From Streptococcus gallolyticus subsp. gallolyticus DSM 16831 (lineage in GTDB: Bacteria > Bacillota > Bacilli > Lactobacillales > Streptococcaceae): a stretch of DNA of 64,000 nt. Shown here piece after piece: positions 9,003 to 17,336 of the stretch (position 1 is the first letter of the stretch; each line of letters opens with the position of its first letter). The notes beneath the pieces are model-generated. The model was not told the DNA's origin. It saw only the letters and a program-made list of their open reading frames with translations, and did not search any database. The stretch is from assembly GCF_002000985.1 (NCBI RefSeq), contig NZ_CP018822.1, positions 2,064,001-2,128,000 on the forward strand, read 5' to 3'. The position numbers and the translations under genes were made by a program.

Positions 9003-10217
9003 TTAGCGTCGGTATTGATTTAATACTCGTGTTAATTTTTCTTGAACTTCTGCCAATTCTTCCACGCGTGGTAGATAAACGATACGGAAGTGGTCTGGCT
9101 CATTCCAGTTGAATCCTTTACCCGGAACCAACATGACTTTTTCTTGTTTCAATAATTCCAAACAGAATTGTTCGTCATCATCAATCTGATACATTTCACG
9201 GTCGATTTTAGGGAAAATGTAAAGTCCTGCGTCTGGTTTCACAGCTGAAAGCCCTGGAACTTCATTAACAGCTTTGTAGATGAAGTTACGTTGTTCATAG
9301 ATTCGACCACCAGGAATCAACAATTCATCAACTGATTGGTAGCCACCAAGTGATGTTTGAACAACATGTTGACCTAAAACATTGGCGCAAAGACGCATAT
9401 TTGCCAACATATTAAGTCCTTCAATGTAGCCTTTAACATTATTTTTAGGACCTGATAAGACCATCCAACCAACACGGAAACCGCAGATTCGGTGAGATTT
9501 TGATAAACCATTCATTGACACACAGAAAACATCTGGTGCTAAGCTAGCAATTGCTGTGTGTTTTTTGCCGTCCATTACCAAGCGATCATAGATTTCATCA
9601 GCAAAGATAATCAAATCATTTTGACGAGCAATTTCAACAATTTCTTTAAGAAGCTCATCAGGGTATAAAGCGCCTGTTGGGTTATTAGGGTTAATCACAA
9701 CAATCGCTTTTGTGTTAGAAGTGATTTTTGATTTGATATCATCAATATCAGGATACCAGTTAGCTTTTTCATCACAAAGATAATGAACAGCATTACCGCC
9801 CGCCAAGCTAACACAAGCTGTCCACAATGGATAATCAGGCATTGGCACCAAGACTTCATCGCCATCATCAAGAAGCGCCTGAAGAGACATTGAAATCAAT
9901 TCAGACACACCATTTCCTAGATAAATATCATCAATATCCACATGTGGGAATCCCTTTAGCTGACAATATTGCATAATTGCCTTACGCGCAGAAAAAATCC
10001 CTTTACTATCTGAATAGGCTTCACTATTACGAGCATTGGCAATCAAATCTCGGATAACTTCATCTGGTGCTGTAAAGCCAAATTCGGCTGGGTTACCAGT
10101 ATTAAGGCGCAAGATTTTTTCACCATTAGCAATCATACGAGTGGCTTCGTCAAGAATTGGTCCACGGATGTCGTAAGAAACGTGTTCTAGCTTTGAAGAT
10201 TTATCAAATATTTTCAT
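9003..10217 (-). CDS. Class I/II pyridoxal-phosphate aminotransferase (AlaT-like)
   Basis: A 404-residue cytoplasmic fold-type I aminotransferase. It shows the NPNNPTGALY motif, the FADEIYDRLV segment binding the cofactor ring, and the Schiff-base lysine in SMNGLSKSHRICGFRVGW. The terminal segment starting MKIFDKSSKLEHVSYDIRGP matches alanine aminotransferases found upstream of codY in streptococci. Likely reaction: pyruvate/glutamate to alanine/2-oxoglutarate. Position next to codY suggests amino-acid responsive control, but no CodY box was identified at its own start. Substrate is inferred from family and context. Confidence 0.88.
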   Translation of the reverse strand: MKIFDKSSKLEHVSYDIRGPILDEATRMIANGEKILRLNTGNPAEFGFTAPDEVIRDLIANARNSEAYSDSKGIFSARKAIMQYCQLKGFPHVDIDDIYLGNGVSELISMSLQALLDDGDEVLVPMPDYPLWTACVSLAGGNAVHYLCDEKANWYPDIDDIKSKITSNTKAIVVINPNNPTGALYPDELLKEIVEIARQNDLIIFADEIYDRLVMDGKKHTAIASLAPDVFCVSMNGLSKSHRICGFRVGWMVLSGPKNNVKGYIEGLNMLANMRLCANVLGQHVVQTSLGGYQSVDELLIPGGRIYEQRNFIYKAVNEVPGLSAVKPDAGLYIFPKIDREMYQIDDDEQFCLELLKQEKVMLVPGKGFNWNEPDHFRIVYLPRVEELAEVQEKLTRVLNQYRR

Positions 10218-10253
10218 AGATTTTACCTCGTTTTAGATATTATAAACTTTCCC

Positions 10254-12020
10254 TTACAAATTTTCAATCCAAGAAAGGTTAGTTAGACGCAAAAAATAGT
10301 CAAGATAGCTATTATCGTTTGCTAAATATACTTCAATATCACTCACCAAGTCTGGATAATCGGTAATAATCCCATCTGTACTGGTTTCGATGTATTTTTC
10401 AATATCATCAGTTGAATTAATCGTCCAGACGTAAATCTTCTTGCCATTTTTATGCGCTGTACGTGCTAAGAGCTCATTATATGAGAAGTCCTCAATCGCA
10501 TAAAAATCCACTTTCTGGCTGGTGAAATTTCCAATTTGCAAAGAAATGGTATAACCTGTTTTGATTGTTGGGTCAAGTTTTTCAACCGTTTCAATTGTCT
10601 TTAGGTCCGCAGACATGGTCATATAAGATTTTTCAACACCCAGCTCTTTCATTTTATCAACAAACAATTGTTCATAATTTGCAGGTTCATTGCCTGTTGG
10701 TTTTAACTCGACTAACAATTTAATACCGAGTTGCTTTGCCTTAGCGACGTAATCCTCGAAAGAAACAATTTGCGATTGGTATCCATTTTGACTTGTTTTC
10801 AAACCAATAACGTCTTTGGCATTAGATTGTGAAATCGTGATATCCTTGCCCGTTAAGCGTTTGAGATTATCATCATGGCTAACGATAAATTGCTGGTCTT
10901 TTGATAAAATAATATCCATTTCAGCATAGTCAGCGCCAGCATTCGCCGCACCTTCCAAAGCTTCCAGAGAATTTTCAACCCCTTGCGAAACCATTCCCCT
11001 ATGTGCAATCACTTCTAAGTGCTCCACAGGTTCGCCAGACACTTTCAAAACATTGTATATATAATTAATACCACCAATGACCAAAATAAGTCCAGTCAAA
11101 GCTAACAAACGATGTCGTCTTTTTCCTTGATTAGCAGATGCTAAAGTGCTACTGCTATTTTCTGTCACTTGTAATAAGTAGGAAATCGATGCTAATTTGA
11201 ACAGCAGTCGCCCTGCAAACAATACTCCCCAAACAAAGGATAAGAATAAAGTTTCAACCCAAAACGATTTATCTGCGCCATCAACCAAAGCCGCTAAACT
11301 GATGCCAAGAAAACTAAACACAGCAACAACAGCTATAACACTAATCAGAACAATAGCAAGCCCAAATAATTTAAAAATTTTCTTACCACGTGTTAGTTGC
11401 CAAGATGTTGCCATATTACGCCCAAAACGTTCACCTTTTCCAGTCACCGTCAAGGGCAAGGTGTATAAAAATCGAAGATTTAGGTAGCCTAAAACAAGGT
11501 AAAGCCCATAATAGAGTAGTTTTCCATTCGTCGTTTTCAAAAGCTCACCTGAGATAAATTTCGGAATATAGAGATTTTCTAACAAAGCTGATGAAAACAT
11601 CACATTCAAAAACGGAATCGTTAAAACAAGATAAGCCAAAAAGGCCAAGAAATGCCAACCTGAAATGGCTTTAAAAAAGTAAATTGCATCTTCTTTTAAC
11701 CGCGTCCAAGTCAACCGTAGTTTTGCTTCCTTATGCCGAATAATTTCAACGAGAAGCGAAAATTCTAGGTAAACTAAAAAAGCTAGCAAAAAAAGATAAA
11801 TCACCAAAACACTTAATGTTAACGGATTGGTTAAAAAAGAAAAGATATTATCAGTTGTCATTCCTGGAATATCAGAACCAACCAAAACAACCCTAATTAA
11901 CAGTGACAAGACATAAGCCCCAACTGTCGTGATTAGGAGTTGTAAAATCGTTGCTCGTAAAATGTATGTGTATTTATGACGATACAAATCTTTTAAAACA
12001 GCTACCATATCTTTTCTCAT
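10254..12020 (-). CDS. Membrane-anchored glycerophosphodiester phosphodiesterase
   Basis: A 588-residue two-part protein. Residues about 1-320 form a membrane domain with some seven or eight hydrophobic segments (glycerophosphoryl diester phosphodiesterase membrane domain). Residues about 330-570 are a GDPD TIM barrel with the catalytic HRG signature (VIAHRGMVSQGVENSLEAL), then EMDI and the VSHDDNL histidine. It should hydrolyse glycerophosphodiesters from lipids or lipoteichoic acid, with the catalytic domain probably on the outer face. The gene is apparently monocistronic and faces away from the usp gene. Confidence 0.9.
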   Translation of the reverse strand: MRKDMVAVLKDLYRHKYTYILRATILQLLITTVGAYVLSLLIRVVLVGSDIPGMTTDNIFSFLTNPLTLSVLVIYLFLLAFLVYLEFSLLVEIIRHKEAKLRLTWTRLKEDAIYFFKAISGWHFLAFLAYLVLTIPFLNVMFSSALLENLYIPKFISGELLKTTNGKLLYYGLYLVLGYLNLRFLYTLPLTVTGKGERFGRNMATSWQLTRGKKIFKLFGLAIVLISVIAVVAVFSFLGISLAALVDGADKSFWVETLFLSFVWGVLFAGRLLFKLASISYLLQVTENSSSTLASANQGKRRHRLLALTGLILVIGGINYIYNVLKVSGEPVEHLEVIAHRGMVSQGVENSLEALEGAANAGADYAEMDIILSKDQQFIVSHDDNLKRLTGKDITISQSNAKDVIGLKTSQNGYQSQIVSFEDYVAKAKQLGIKLLVELKPTGNEPANYEQLFVDKMKELGVEKSYMTMSADLKTIETVEKLDPTIKTGYTISLQIGNFTSQKVDFYAIEDFSYNELLARTAHKNGKKIYVWTINSTDDIEKYIETSTDGIITDYPDLVSDIEVYLANDNSYLDYFLRLTNLSWIENL

Positions 12021-12071
12021 TACTTTTTCCCTCGCTTTTTCTATTATAGCAAAAAATATTCAGAAAAATAC

Positions 12072-12109
12072 TTCAAACGCTTTCATTTTTTATATAAAAA
12101 GAGTATAAT
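12072..12109 (+). promoter_or_regulatory. usp promoter with overlapping cre-like site
   Basis: TTTCAT (12081-12086), 17 bases, TATAAT (12104-12109). The complementary strand of 12072-12086 reads ATGAAAGCGTTTGAA, one mismatch from the CcpA cre consensus WTGNAANCGNWNNCW, so catabolite control is likely. Confidence 0.55.
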
Positions 12110-12113
12110 AAGT

Positions 12114-12300
12114 TTAGGGATGTTTTAACAATAATTGTAAGCGTTTAACGCTACTTATTCATCCCGCAATTAGCTTATTAAACTTATTGATATGGGCTGA
12201 AAGTTTGGAATGCGGGATGCTTTTACCTGATGTAATAGCACACGGATAACTAACCTTAGGTCACTAAAACCAAGATTTCTTATTAATCCTACATTTTCGG
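12114..12300 (+). ncRNA. Candidate structured leader RNA upstream of usp (6S-like or Lacto-usp type)
   Basis: About 225 bases separate the predicted transcription start from the usp start codon, with no ORF. CATCCCGCA (12160-12168) and TGCGGGATG (12211-12219) form a 9-bp stem enclosing a 42-base region that can pair AAACTT with AAGTTT. From established knowledge, 6S RNA and the Lacto-usp motif of lactic acid bacteria are both found upstream of usp genes. The match to either is inference because I could not run a covariance model. This leader fills the gene-free stretch 12021-12343. Confidence 0.4.
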
Positions 12301-12343
12301 TCACTTTTACGCTCTTGCTAGCATAATTAAGGAGGAGGCAGTT

Positions 12344-12796
12344 ATGTCACATCATTATGAACGAATCCTAATTGCGATTGATGGTTCTTATGAATCAGAG
12401 TTGGCTTTTGAAAAAGGGGTAAATATTGCACTACGCAATAATGCTGAGTTGCTACTAACACACGTTATTGATACACGCGCACTTCAAAGTGTTGCTACTT
12501 TCGACACTTACATTTATGAAAAGCTCGAACAGGAAGCAAAAGATGTATTGAACGATTATGAGCAACAAGCACGCGAAAAAGGATTAACGAAAGTCAAACA
12601 AGTTATCGAATTTGGTAATCCTAAAACTCTCCTAGCACGAGATATTCCTGACAAAGAAAAAGTTGACTTGATTATGGTTGGGGCAACTGGTCTCAACACA
12701 TTTGAACGACTTCTTATCGGTTCTTCATCAGAATACATCATGCGTCATGCAAAAGTCGATTTGCTAGTTGTTCGTGATAGCGAAAAGACTTTCTAA
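12344..12796 (+). CDS. Universal stress protein UspA family
   Basis: A 150-residue single-domain Usp. The ATP-binding signature G-x2-G-x9-G-S is visible as GATGLNTFERLLIGSS near residues 112-127, and the C-terminal strand reads KVDLLVVRD. Usp proteins are cytoplasmic dimers induced in stress or starvation; ATP binding is likely here. The ATG has a strong AAGGAGG site. A long structured leader and a cre-like site in the promoter suggest RNA-level and catabolite control. The gene ends in a bidirectional terminator. Confidence 0.92.
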   Translation: MSHHYERILIAIDGSYESELAFEKGVNIALRNNAELLLTHVIDTRALQSVATFDTYIYEKLEQEAKDVLNDYEQQAREKGLTKVKQVIEFGNPKTLLARDIPDKEKVDLIMVGATGLNTFERLLIGSSSEYIMRHAKVDLLVVRDSEKTF

Positions 12797-12854
12797 GTCT
12801 TGCGCCATATCGATACTCTTTAATAATAATTTTTAATCAATCTTCTATAATTAC

Positions 12855-12899
12855 AAAAAAAACCAAGTTAGTTTAATGACTAGCTTGGTTTCTTTTTTT
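12855..12899. terminator. Bidirectional terminator between usp and the HAD/MazG-like gene
   Basis: AAACCAAGTTAGT (12860-12872) pairs with ACTAGCTTGGTTT (12879-12891), flanked by A-tract and T-tract, so it works on both strands. It overlaps the last codons of the leftward gene. Confidence 0.85.
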
Positions 12900-14276
12900 A
12901 CGATTTAATGATTTTTGAATTTGACGGTCAAGTTCACGTTTGATAGCAGGTTCAGGCGCAAACCGTTCTTCCCAGTCATCCGGTTTCAAAATTTTATGTG
13001 TTACAGGATCAAAATGCGCTTTTCCGTCAGGAAAGATTTTTCCCATATTGGCTTCATGAACCGTATCAAAAAATGGTTTTGGGTCAACTCCCATCAAAAC
13101 AAATGAACCATAGGTCAAATATAACAAGTCCGTCAAAGCATCTACCTGACCAACCAGCGGTGTTTCTGGATGTTCTTTACTTCGTACTTTATTTACTGCT
13201 TTATCAATGGCAGCATGCAAATCTGATATCGATTTTTCAAACGCTTCTGGATTCCCCTTACTTGCCGCATGTAAAAATTCGACAATTTCTTCCACTTTAA
13301 AATCAGAACGATGTGTTGCCTCTTCACTGCCGTACAATCGTGGTGTTTCGCAAGTCTCACCGTCCATAAGATGATGAAAATCCTTAACTTTATTGAAATT
13401 CTCGTCTTGACTTTCAAAACTTTCTTCAACTTCAAAATGAATTAAGCCGTAATGAGCCAAAGCCTTTGAAATGCCATCATTGTTATTGCTGTCAGTTGTA
13501 TAGTGAGCGAGTTCTTTGACCGAGCTTTTGGCATTTCCCATAGCCACACCAATACCGACACCTGATAACATCTCAATATCATTATCAGAATCACCAAATG
13601 CCATGACTTCAGCTAATTCAAAGCCAAACATCTCACCCACACGCTCAATCCCTTTTATCTTTGATTGTTCTTTTGAGATTAAGTCCGCAGAATAAGGGCT
13701 ACTACGTGTGATTTTGATATAAGGAAAAGCTTCCTGAATCTTATCAGTCTCACCTTCAGTTGCAACAAGAACGATTTGGTAAATTGGCTGACGCATAATG
13801 GTTAACAGATTGTTCAAATTTTGCGGTTTGAAACGACGAATCAAATGCTTAAAACTGCGCTCCACTGCTTTTGCCCAACGTTTTGGGACAATCGTGCTAA
13901 CCACTTGTCCAAAACGACTAGTTCCCATATCAATAATACGTGAACCAACTAAACCAGATGCTGTTCCCAGAGAAATTTCACGGCGCCTATCACTCGCATA
14001 ACGAATAATACGATAAATGGTTGAAACAGGCAATTGATTATGATAAAGCACTTGGTCACGTGTAAAAATATATTGCCCGTTATAGGTTACCGCAAAATCC
14101 AAGCCAAGATTTTCAAGATACGGTTGTACAAAACTCGGTCCGCGCCCTGTCGCCAGACCAACAAAAATTCCTTGTTTTTTCAAACTTTTAATGGCTTTTT
14201 GTGTTGATTGTTGCACATTTTTTCGGTCATTTAAAAGAGTTCCATCAATATCAAAAAAGACTGCTTTTATCGCCAA
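12873..14276 (-). CDS. Fused Cof-type HAD phosphatase and MazG-like pyrophosphohydrolase
   Basis: A 467-residue two-domain cytoplasmic enzyme. Residues 1-275 are a HAD IIB (Cof) phosphatase: motif I FFDIDGTLLND, late motif GDSDNDIEML. Residues about 290-460 resemble MazG-like/phosphoribosyl-ATP pyrophosphohydrolase helical domains, with a conserved EEIVEFLHAAS helix and a DALTDLLYLTYG helix carrying acidic metal ligands. Such a fusion suggests sequential removal of pyrophosphate and phosphate from a nucleotide or sugar-nucleotide; this is inference. The fusion occurs in other streptococci as I recall. The gene converges with usp and diverges from ansA. Confidence 0.8.
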   Translation of the reverse strand: MAIKAVFFDIDGTLLNDRKNVQQSTQKAIKSLKKQGIFVGLATGRGPSFVQPYLENLGLDFAVTYNGQYIFTRDQVLYHNQLPVSTIYRIIRYASDRRREISLGTASGLVGSRIIDMGTSRFGQVVSTIVPKRWAKAVERSFKHLIRRFKPQNLNNLLTIMRQPIYQIVLVATEGETDKIQEAFPYIKITRSSPYSADLISKEQSKIKGIERVGEMFGFELAEVMAFGDSDNDIEMLSGVGIGVAMGNAKSSVKELAHYTTDSNNNDGISKALAHYGLIHFEVEESFESQDENFNKVKDFHHLMDGETCETPRLYGSEEATHRSDFKVEEIVEFLHAASKGNPEAFEKSISDLHAAIDKAVNKVRSKEHPETPLVGQVDALTDLLYLTYGSFVLMGVDPKPFFDTVHEANMGKIFPDGKAHFDPVTHKILKPDDWEERFAPEPAIKRELDRQIQKSLNRKKRNQASH

Positions 14277-14346
14277 ATCGGTTCCTTGCCCTCCATCTTT
14301 ATGTTAAAATAGATTATAACACATTTTTAAAGGAAGTTTTATAATA

Positions 14347-15309
14347 ATGAAAAAAATCCTTGTTCTGCATACTGGTGGTACCATTTCTATGCACGCTGAT
14401 GAAGCAGGTAATGTCCGCCCAGATACTGATAATCCAATGAATCATGTTGGGGTTAATCTTGAAAACATTCAAGTGACGGCACTTGATTTTTTTAATGTTC
14501 CAAGCCCGCACATTACACCTAAACATATGCTAAAACTCTACCAAGAGATTAAGAAAAACGCTGATAATTATGACGGCATTGTCATCACTCATGGCACAGA
14601 TACCCTAGAGGAAACGGCTTATTTTCTTGATACAATGGAAATTCCCAATATTCCTATTGTCCTAACGGGTGCTATGCGCTCATCAAACGAGCTTGGTAGT
14701 GACGGTGTTTATAATTATCTTAGTGCCCTTCGTGTGGCTAGTCATGACCAAGCTATCGGAAAAGGTGTTCTCGTTGTCATGAACGATGAGATTCACGCAG
14801 CCAAATACGTCACAAAAACGCATACTACTAACGTTTCAACCTTTCAAACACCAATCCACGGTCCACTTGGTCTGATTACAAAACATGACATTCTTTTCTT
14901 TAGAACGACCGACCCACGTGTCCGTTTTGATTTGCAGGATATTTCAGGAACGGTTCCTATTGTAAAAGCTTACGCTGGTATGGGAGGAGACGGCATTATC
15001 AGTTTCCTAAATCCTAGCAATGTCTGTGGCGTTGTTGTCGAAGCCCTTGGCGCTGGAAATGTGCCACCACGCGCAGCTCAAGAAATCGTTGATTTAATCA
15101 AACAAGGTGTACCTGTTGTTCTCGTTTCACGTTGTTTCAACGGAATCGCCGAGCCAGTTTATGCTTATGAAGGTGGCGGTGTCCAACTCGCCAAAGCTGG
15201 TGTCATGTTTGTCAAAGAACTCAACGCCCAAAAAGCACGCTTGAAATTGCTCATTGCCTTAAACGCTGGCTTAAAAGGACAAGCCCTCAAAGAATACATT
15301 GAAGGTTAA
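14347..15309 (+). CDS. ansA: Type I L-asparaginase
   Basis: A 320-residue cytoplasmic asparaginase hydrolysing asparagine to aspartate and ammonia. The two active-site threonines are in LHTGGTISM near residue 12 and THGTDTLEETAYF near residue 85. There is no signal peptide, and the length matches type I enzymes. It has an AAAGGAAG ribosome-binding site and is divergent from the HAD/MazG-like gene. It is followed by a strong terminator and appears monocistronic. Confidence 0.94.
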   Translation: MKKILVLHTGGTISMHADEAGNVRPDTDNPMNHVGVNLENIQVTALDFFNVPSPHITPKHMLKLYQEIKKNADNYDGIVITHGTDTLEETAYFLDTMEIPNIPIVLTGAMRSSNELGSDGVYNYLSALRVASHDQAIGKGVLVVMNDEIHAAKYVTKTHTTNVSTFQTPIHGPLGLITKHDILFFRTTDPRVRFDLQDISGTVPIVKAYAGMGGDGIISFLNPSNVCGVVVEALGAGNVPPRAAQEIVDLIKQGVPVVLVSRCFNGIAEPVYAYEGGGVQLAKAGVMFVKELNAQKARLKLLIALNAGLKGQALKEYIEG

Positions 15310-15316
15310 TTAATAC

Positions 15317-15373
15317 AAAAAAATCTGAAACATTGATTCTGCCAAACTGACAGACAGTGTCTCAGATTTTTTA
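15317..15373. terminator. Bidirectional terminator between ansA and the DUF2975 operon
   Basis: AAAAAAATCTGA (15317-15328) pairs with TCAGATTTTTT (15362-15372), extended by an imperfect inner stem. Confidence 0.85.
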
Positions 15374-15577
15374 TTAATCAGGAATATATTCTAAAATGTC
15401 CCCAGGCTGGCAACCCAATTCACGGCAAATGGCATTTAAAGTCGTTAACCGAACAGCTTTAGCCTTTCCTGTTTTAAGAATAGAGAGATTAGCATTCGTA
15501 ATCCCAATACGTTCCGCCAATTCCCCAGATTTCATTTTCCGCTTTGCCAGCTCAACATCAAGATTAATTCGAATCAT
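15374..15577 (-). CDS. Small HTH (Cro/CI-type) regulator
   Basis: A 67-residue single-domain helix-turn-helix protein of the YozG/XRE type. The HTH spans about residues 12-45 (KSGELAERIGITNANLSILK), and the C-terminus is CQPGDILEYIPD. I chose the ATG at 15577, which has AGGAGG seven bases upstream; an upstream Met lacks this spacing. It is the last gene of an operon with two DUF2975-like membrane proteins. A paralogous regulator with the same design lies at 44187-44396. Three direct repeats around the operon promoter are candidate binding sites. Confidence 0.85.
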   Translation of the reverse strand: MIRINLDVELAKRKMKSGELAERIGITNANLSILKTGKAKAVRLTTLNAICRELGCQPGDILEYIPD

Positions 15578-15587
15578 ATGCTTCCTC

Positions 15588-15833
15588 CTAATCATCATCC
15601 TTAATTACTGTTTTAGAAAATGGTGTCTGATGTACTTGAATAAAATTCTCTAAAGATTGTTCGTCACTATCACTATTATCAGATATTACATCATTAATTT
15701 TTTCATTTTCATCTTCAAAGTTAACATATCCATAGGTCGTAATAAATTCATTATTTCCCACATACTGAACCATTGTAAAAATTCCTAAAGTTGCAAGAAC
15801 TGCTAAAATAATATTTTTAACTTTCTTACTCAT
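15588..15833 (-). CDS. Small single-pass membrane protein, unknown
   Basis: An 81-residue protein not assigned to a family. The first 25 residues contain a hydrophobic segment (NIILAVLATLGIFTMV) that could be a membrane anchor or uncleaved signal. The remainder is acidic and Asn/Asp/Ser-rich, ending KTVIKDDD. The ATG at 15833 follows AAAGGAA; an upstream in-frame Met would start inside the preceding gene. It lies between a DUF2975 gene and a small HTH gene in the same operon, so it probably works with them. Confidence 0.65.
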   Translation of the reverse strand: MSKKVKNIILAVLATLGIFTMVQYVGNNEFITTYGYVNFEDENEKINDVISDNSDSDEQSLENFIQVHQTPFSKTVIKDDD

Positions 15834-15846
15834 GAGTATTCCTTTC

Positions 15847-16347
15847 TTAAATCGTAAATTCATTTTCTTCAGCAATCACAACAGCTTTTTCAAGAAGTTT
15901 AGCAAAAACCCAAATCAAAAGTGCCGCAAAAACAAATGTTAAATTGATAAATCCCGAACCATTAACCGCTAATACTGCCTCAGCTCCACCATCAAAAGAA
16001 GCTAATAGCAAGAATAGACTCGCACGTTTAGCTAATGTAACATTTTCTTTAATAAAGATTTGCTCATTAATCAAATTCTTTAAAAATTTTCGAATTGTTC
16101 CTAAGATTAAAATCATCATAATCATACTGTAAGCCATAGTTAAGAAACTACTTATTGCAACTGAGCCACTTATAAATGTAAAGCTCCAGCCATTACCAAA
16201 TTCATGCACTTTAAATGGAGAGTTATCTTTTAACACAAAAACTACAAGCCCACCAAGAACAAGTGCTATCATTCCCAAGATATTCACTCCATATAAGAAA
16301 TTTACAAAGTTCAAAATCCATTTAAATTTTTTTGTATCGTTTTTCAT
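15847..16347 (-). CDS. DUF2975 family membrane protein
   Basis: A 166-residue protein with four predicted membrane helices and the DUF2975 pattern, in which a NEQIFIKENVTLAKRASLF segment precedes helix three. DUF2975 proteins are commonly encoded next to small YozG-type HTH regulators, as here; their function is unknown. The ATG follows AAGGAGAAT. Its stop lies close to the start of the small membrane protein gene downstream. A paralogue with the same HTH partner is at 44399-44923. Confidence 0.8.
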   Translation of the reverse strand: MKNDTKKFKWILNFVNFLYGVNILGMIALVLGGLVVFVLKDNSPFKVHEFGNGWSFTFISGSVAISSFLTMAYSMIMMILILGTIRKFLKNLINEQIFIKENVTLAKRASLFLLLASFDGGAEAVLAVNGSGFINLTFVFAALLIWVFAKLLEKAVVIAEENEFTI

Positions 16348-16374
16348 GATATTCTCCTTAAATCGTATCCTTTT

Positions 16375-16845
16375 TTATTGTGCTAAGTGGCGTGTGCGGA
16401 AGTATTTAACTGCCAAAGTAGCTAGTAGAATGTAGCCACAGATTGAAAAGTCAAAGATAATGTTTGCTTGGTTGAGAGATGTTGACAAGATATTTTGAAG
16501 CAATGATACAACAAATGTGTAGATAGTAGCACGTTTCAAGAAAAGATATGTTTTGTCAGTTAAAACTTCTTTGATTGTGAATTCTGAAATAAATGCTTTT
16601 AATTTTGCAAGACCATAGATGATAGCGCTGTTTGTTAGAATGGTTAAAGCAGTCACCAACCATGTGTTCGTTTCCTTACCGATTGACCAATCAATGACAC
16701 CATAATGACCAACGTGGACAGTATCATAACCGTAAATATGTGAAACCAAATCAGCAATAATAGTTAAAGCTAGAACAATAGTTGTAAGATTGATAGCGAC
16801 TTTAGCGACTGTTTTTGTAATGTTTTCGATAGTTTTTGTGTTCAT
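16375..16845 (-). CDS. Four-helix membrane protein, DUF2975-like
   Basis: A 156-residue membrane protein with four predicted helices. The segment KEVLTDKTYLFLKRATIYTF before helix three resembles the equivalent part of the DUF2975 neighbour, so the two may be diverged duplicates; this is inference. It is the first gene of the operon that ends with a small HTH regulator, and its promoter is embedded in repeated TATCGAAAA motifs. The start has AGGAGATTTATC upstream. Function unknown; a membrane-linked signal or immunity role is possible but unproven. Confidence 0.65.
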   Translation of the reverse strand: MNTKTIENITKTVAKVAINLTTIVLALTIIADLVSHIYGYDTVHVGHYGVIDWSIGKETNTWLVTALTILTNSAIIYGLAKLKAFISEFTIKEVLTDKTYLFLKRATIYTFVVSLLQNILSTSLNQANIIFDFSICGYILLATLAVKYFRTRHLAQ

Positions 16846-16917
16846 GATAAATCTCCTAAAAATGGTTTTCTTGGATTTGTTGTGAGCTCAGTTTTTAAAT
16901 CCGTTTTACAATATGTA

Positions 16918-17012
16918 ATTATTCTTTTTCGAAAATCTTTTATTGTTTTTCGATATATTTAGTATATCACAATTTTTATGTTTTGCAACACTTTTTTATT
17001 GATTTTCGATAT
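16918..17012 (-). promoter_or_regulatory. Promoter and triple direct-repeat operator of the DUF2975/HTH operon
   Basis: -35 TTGCAA (16983-16988), 16 bases, -10 TATACT (16961-16966) on the minus strand. Three copies of a motif near TATCGAAAAWCAATAAAA surround it: 16994-17012, 16938-16956 and, weaker, 16918-16935. The same motif recurs before the paralogous operon near 44936-44951. They are candidate sites for the operon's own HTH protein. Confidence 0.6.
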
Positions 17013-17069
17013 TTTTTTGCAAGATTCCACCTTTTTTGAGCTAAAAATTAACTCTAAAAACACCCAAAA

Positions 17070-17093
17070 AGCTCAGCCACCGTCAGCTGAGCT
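17070..17093 (-). terminator. Hairpin, possible terminator
   Basis: AGCTCAGC (17070-17077) and GCTGAGCT (17086-17093) pair across an 8-base loop and are followed by five T on the minus strand. It could terminate transcripts leaving the recG/small-ORF region. Confidence 0.6.
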
Positions 17094-17158
17094 CGATATT
17101 TTCTATGGTCTTATGTGTCTTATCATGGGATTTTACCCTACTGCCATAGCGTTTTATC

Positions 17159-17178
17159 AAAAAAGAGTACTCTTTTTT
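17159..17178. terminator. Perfect palindrome after the 23-codon ORF
   Basis: A 20-base perfect palindrome (A6 GAG TAC TC T6 in outline) begins four bases after the small ORF stop. Its own T6 arm makes it terminator-like on either strand. Confidence 0.6.
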
Positions 17179-17182
17179 CAGC

Positions 17183-17254
17183 TTACTTTCCGTAAGCTGG
17201 TTTCACATGAATTTTTTTAGCAAAATACTTTTTGTAGGTTACTTTTACTGTCAT
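17183..17254 (-). CDS. Candidate 23-residue basic peptide
   Basis: An ATG-to-TAA frame of 23 codons, too short for routine calling. The peptide begins MTVKVTYKKYFAKK and ends HVKPAYGK; eight or more residues are Lys, His or Arg and three are Tyr, so it is strongly basic. A GAGAGG site lies eight bases before the ATG, and a TATAAT lies upstream near 17290. A perfect palindrome follows the stop. It lies downstream of recG on the same strand. I do not recognise it; it may be a real microprotein or a chance frame. Confidence 0.4.
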   Translation of the reverse strand: MTVKVTYKKYFAKKIHVKPAYGK

Positions 17255-17336
17255 AAGCTTTACCTCTCGTTTCATTTGATAGGGTCATTATAAGAAGCAA
17301 AGCTTAACCTATCCTTGCAGAAAACTTTCATAAACC

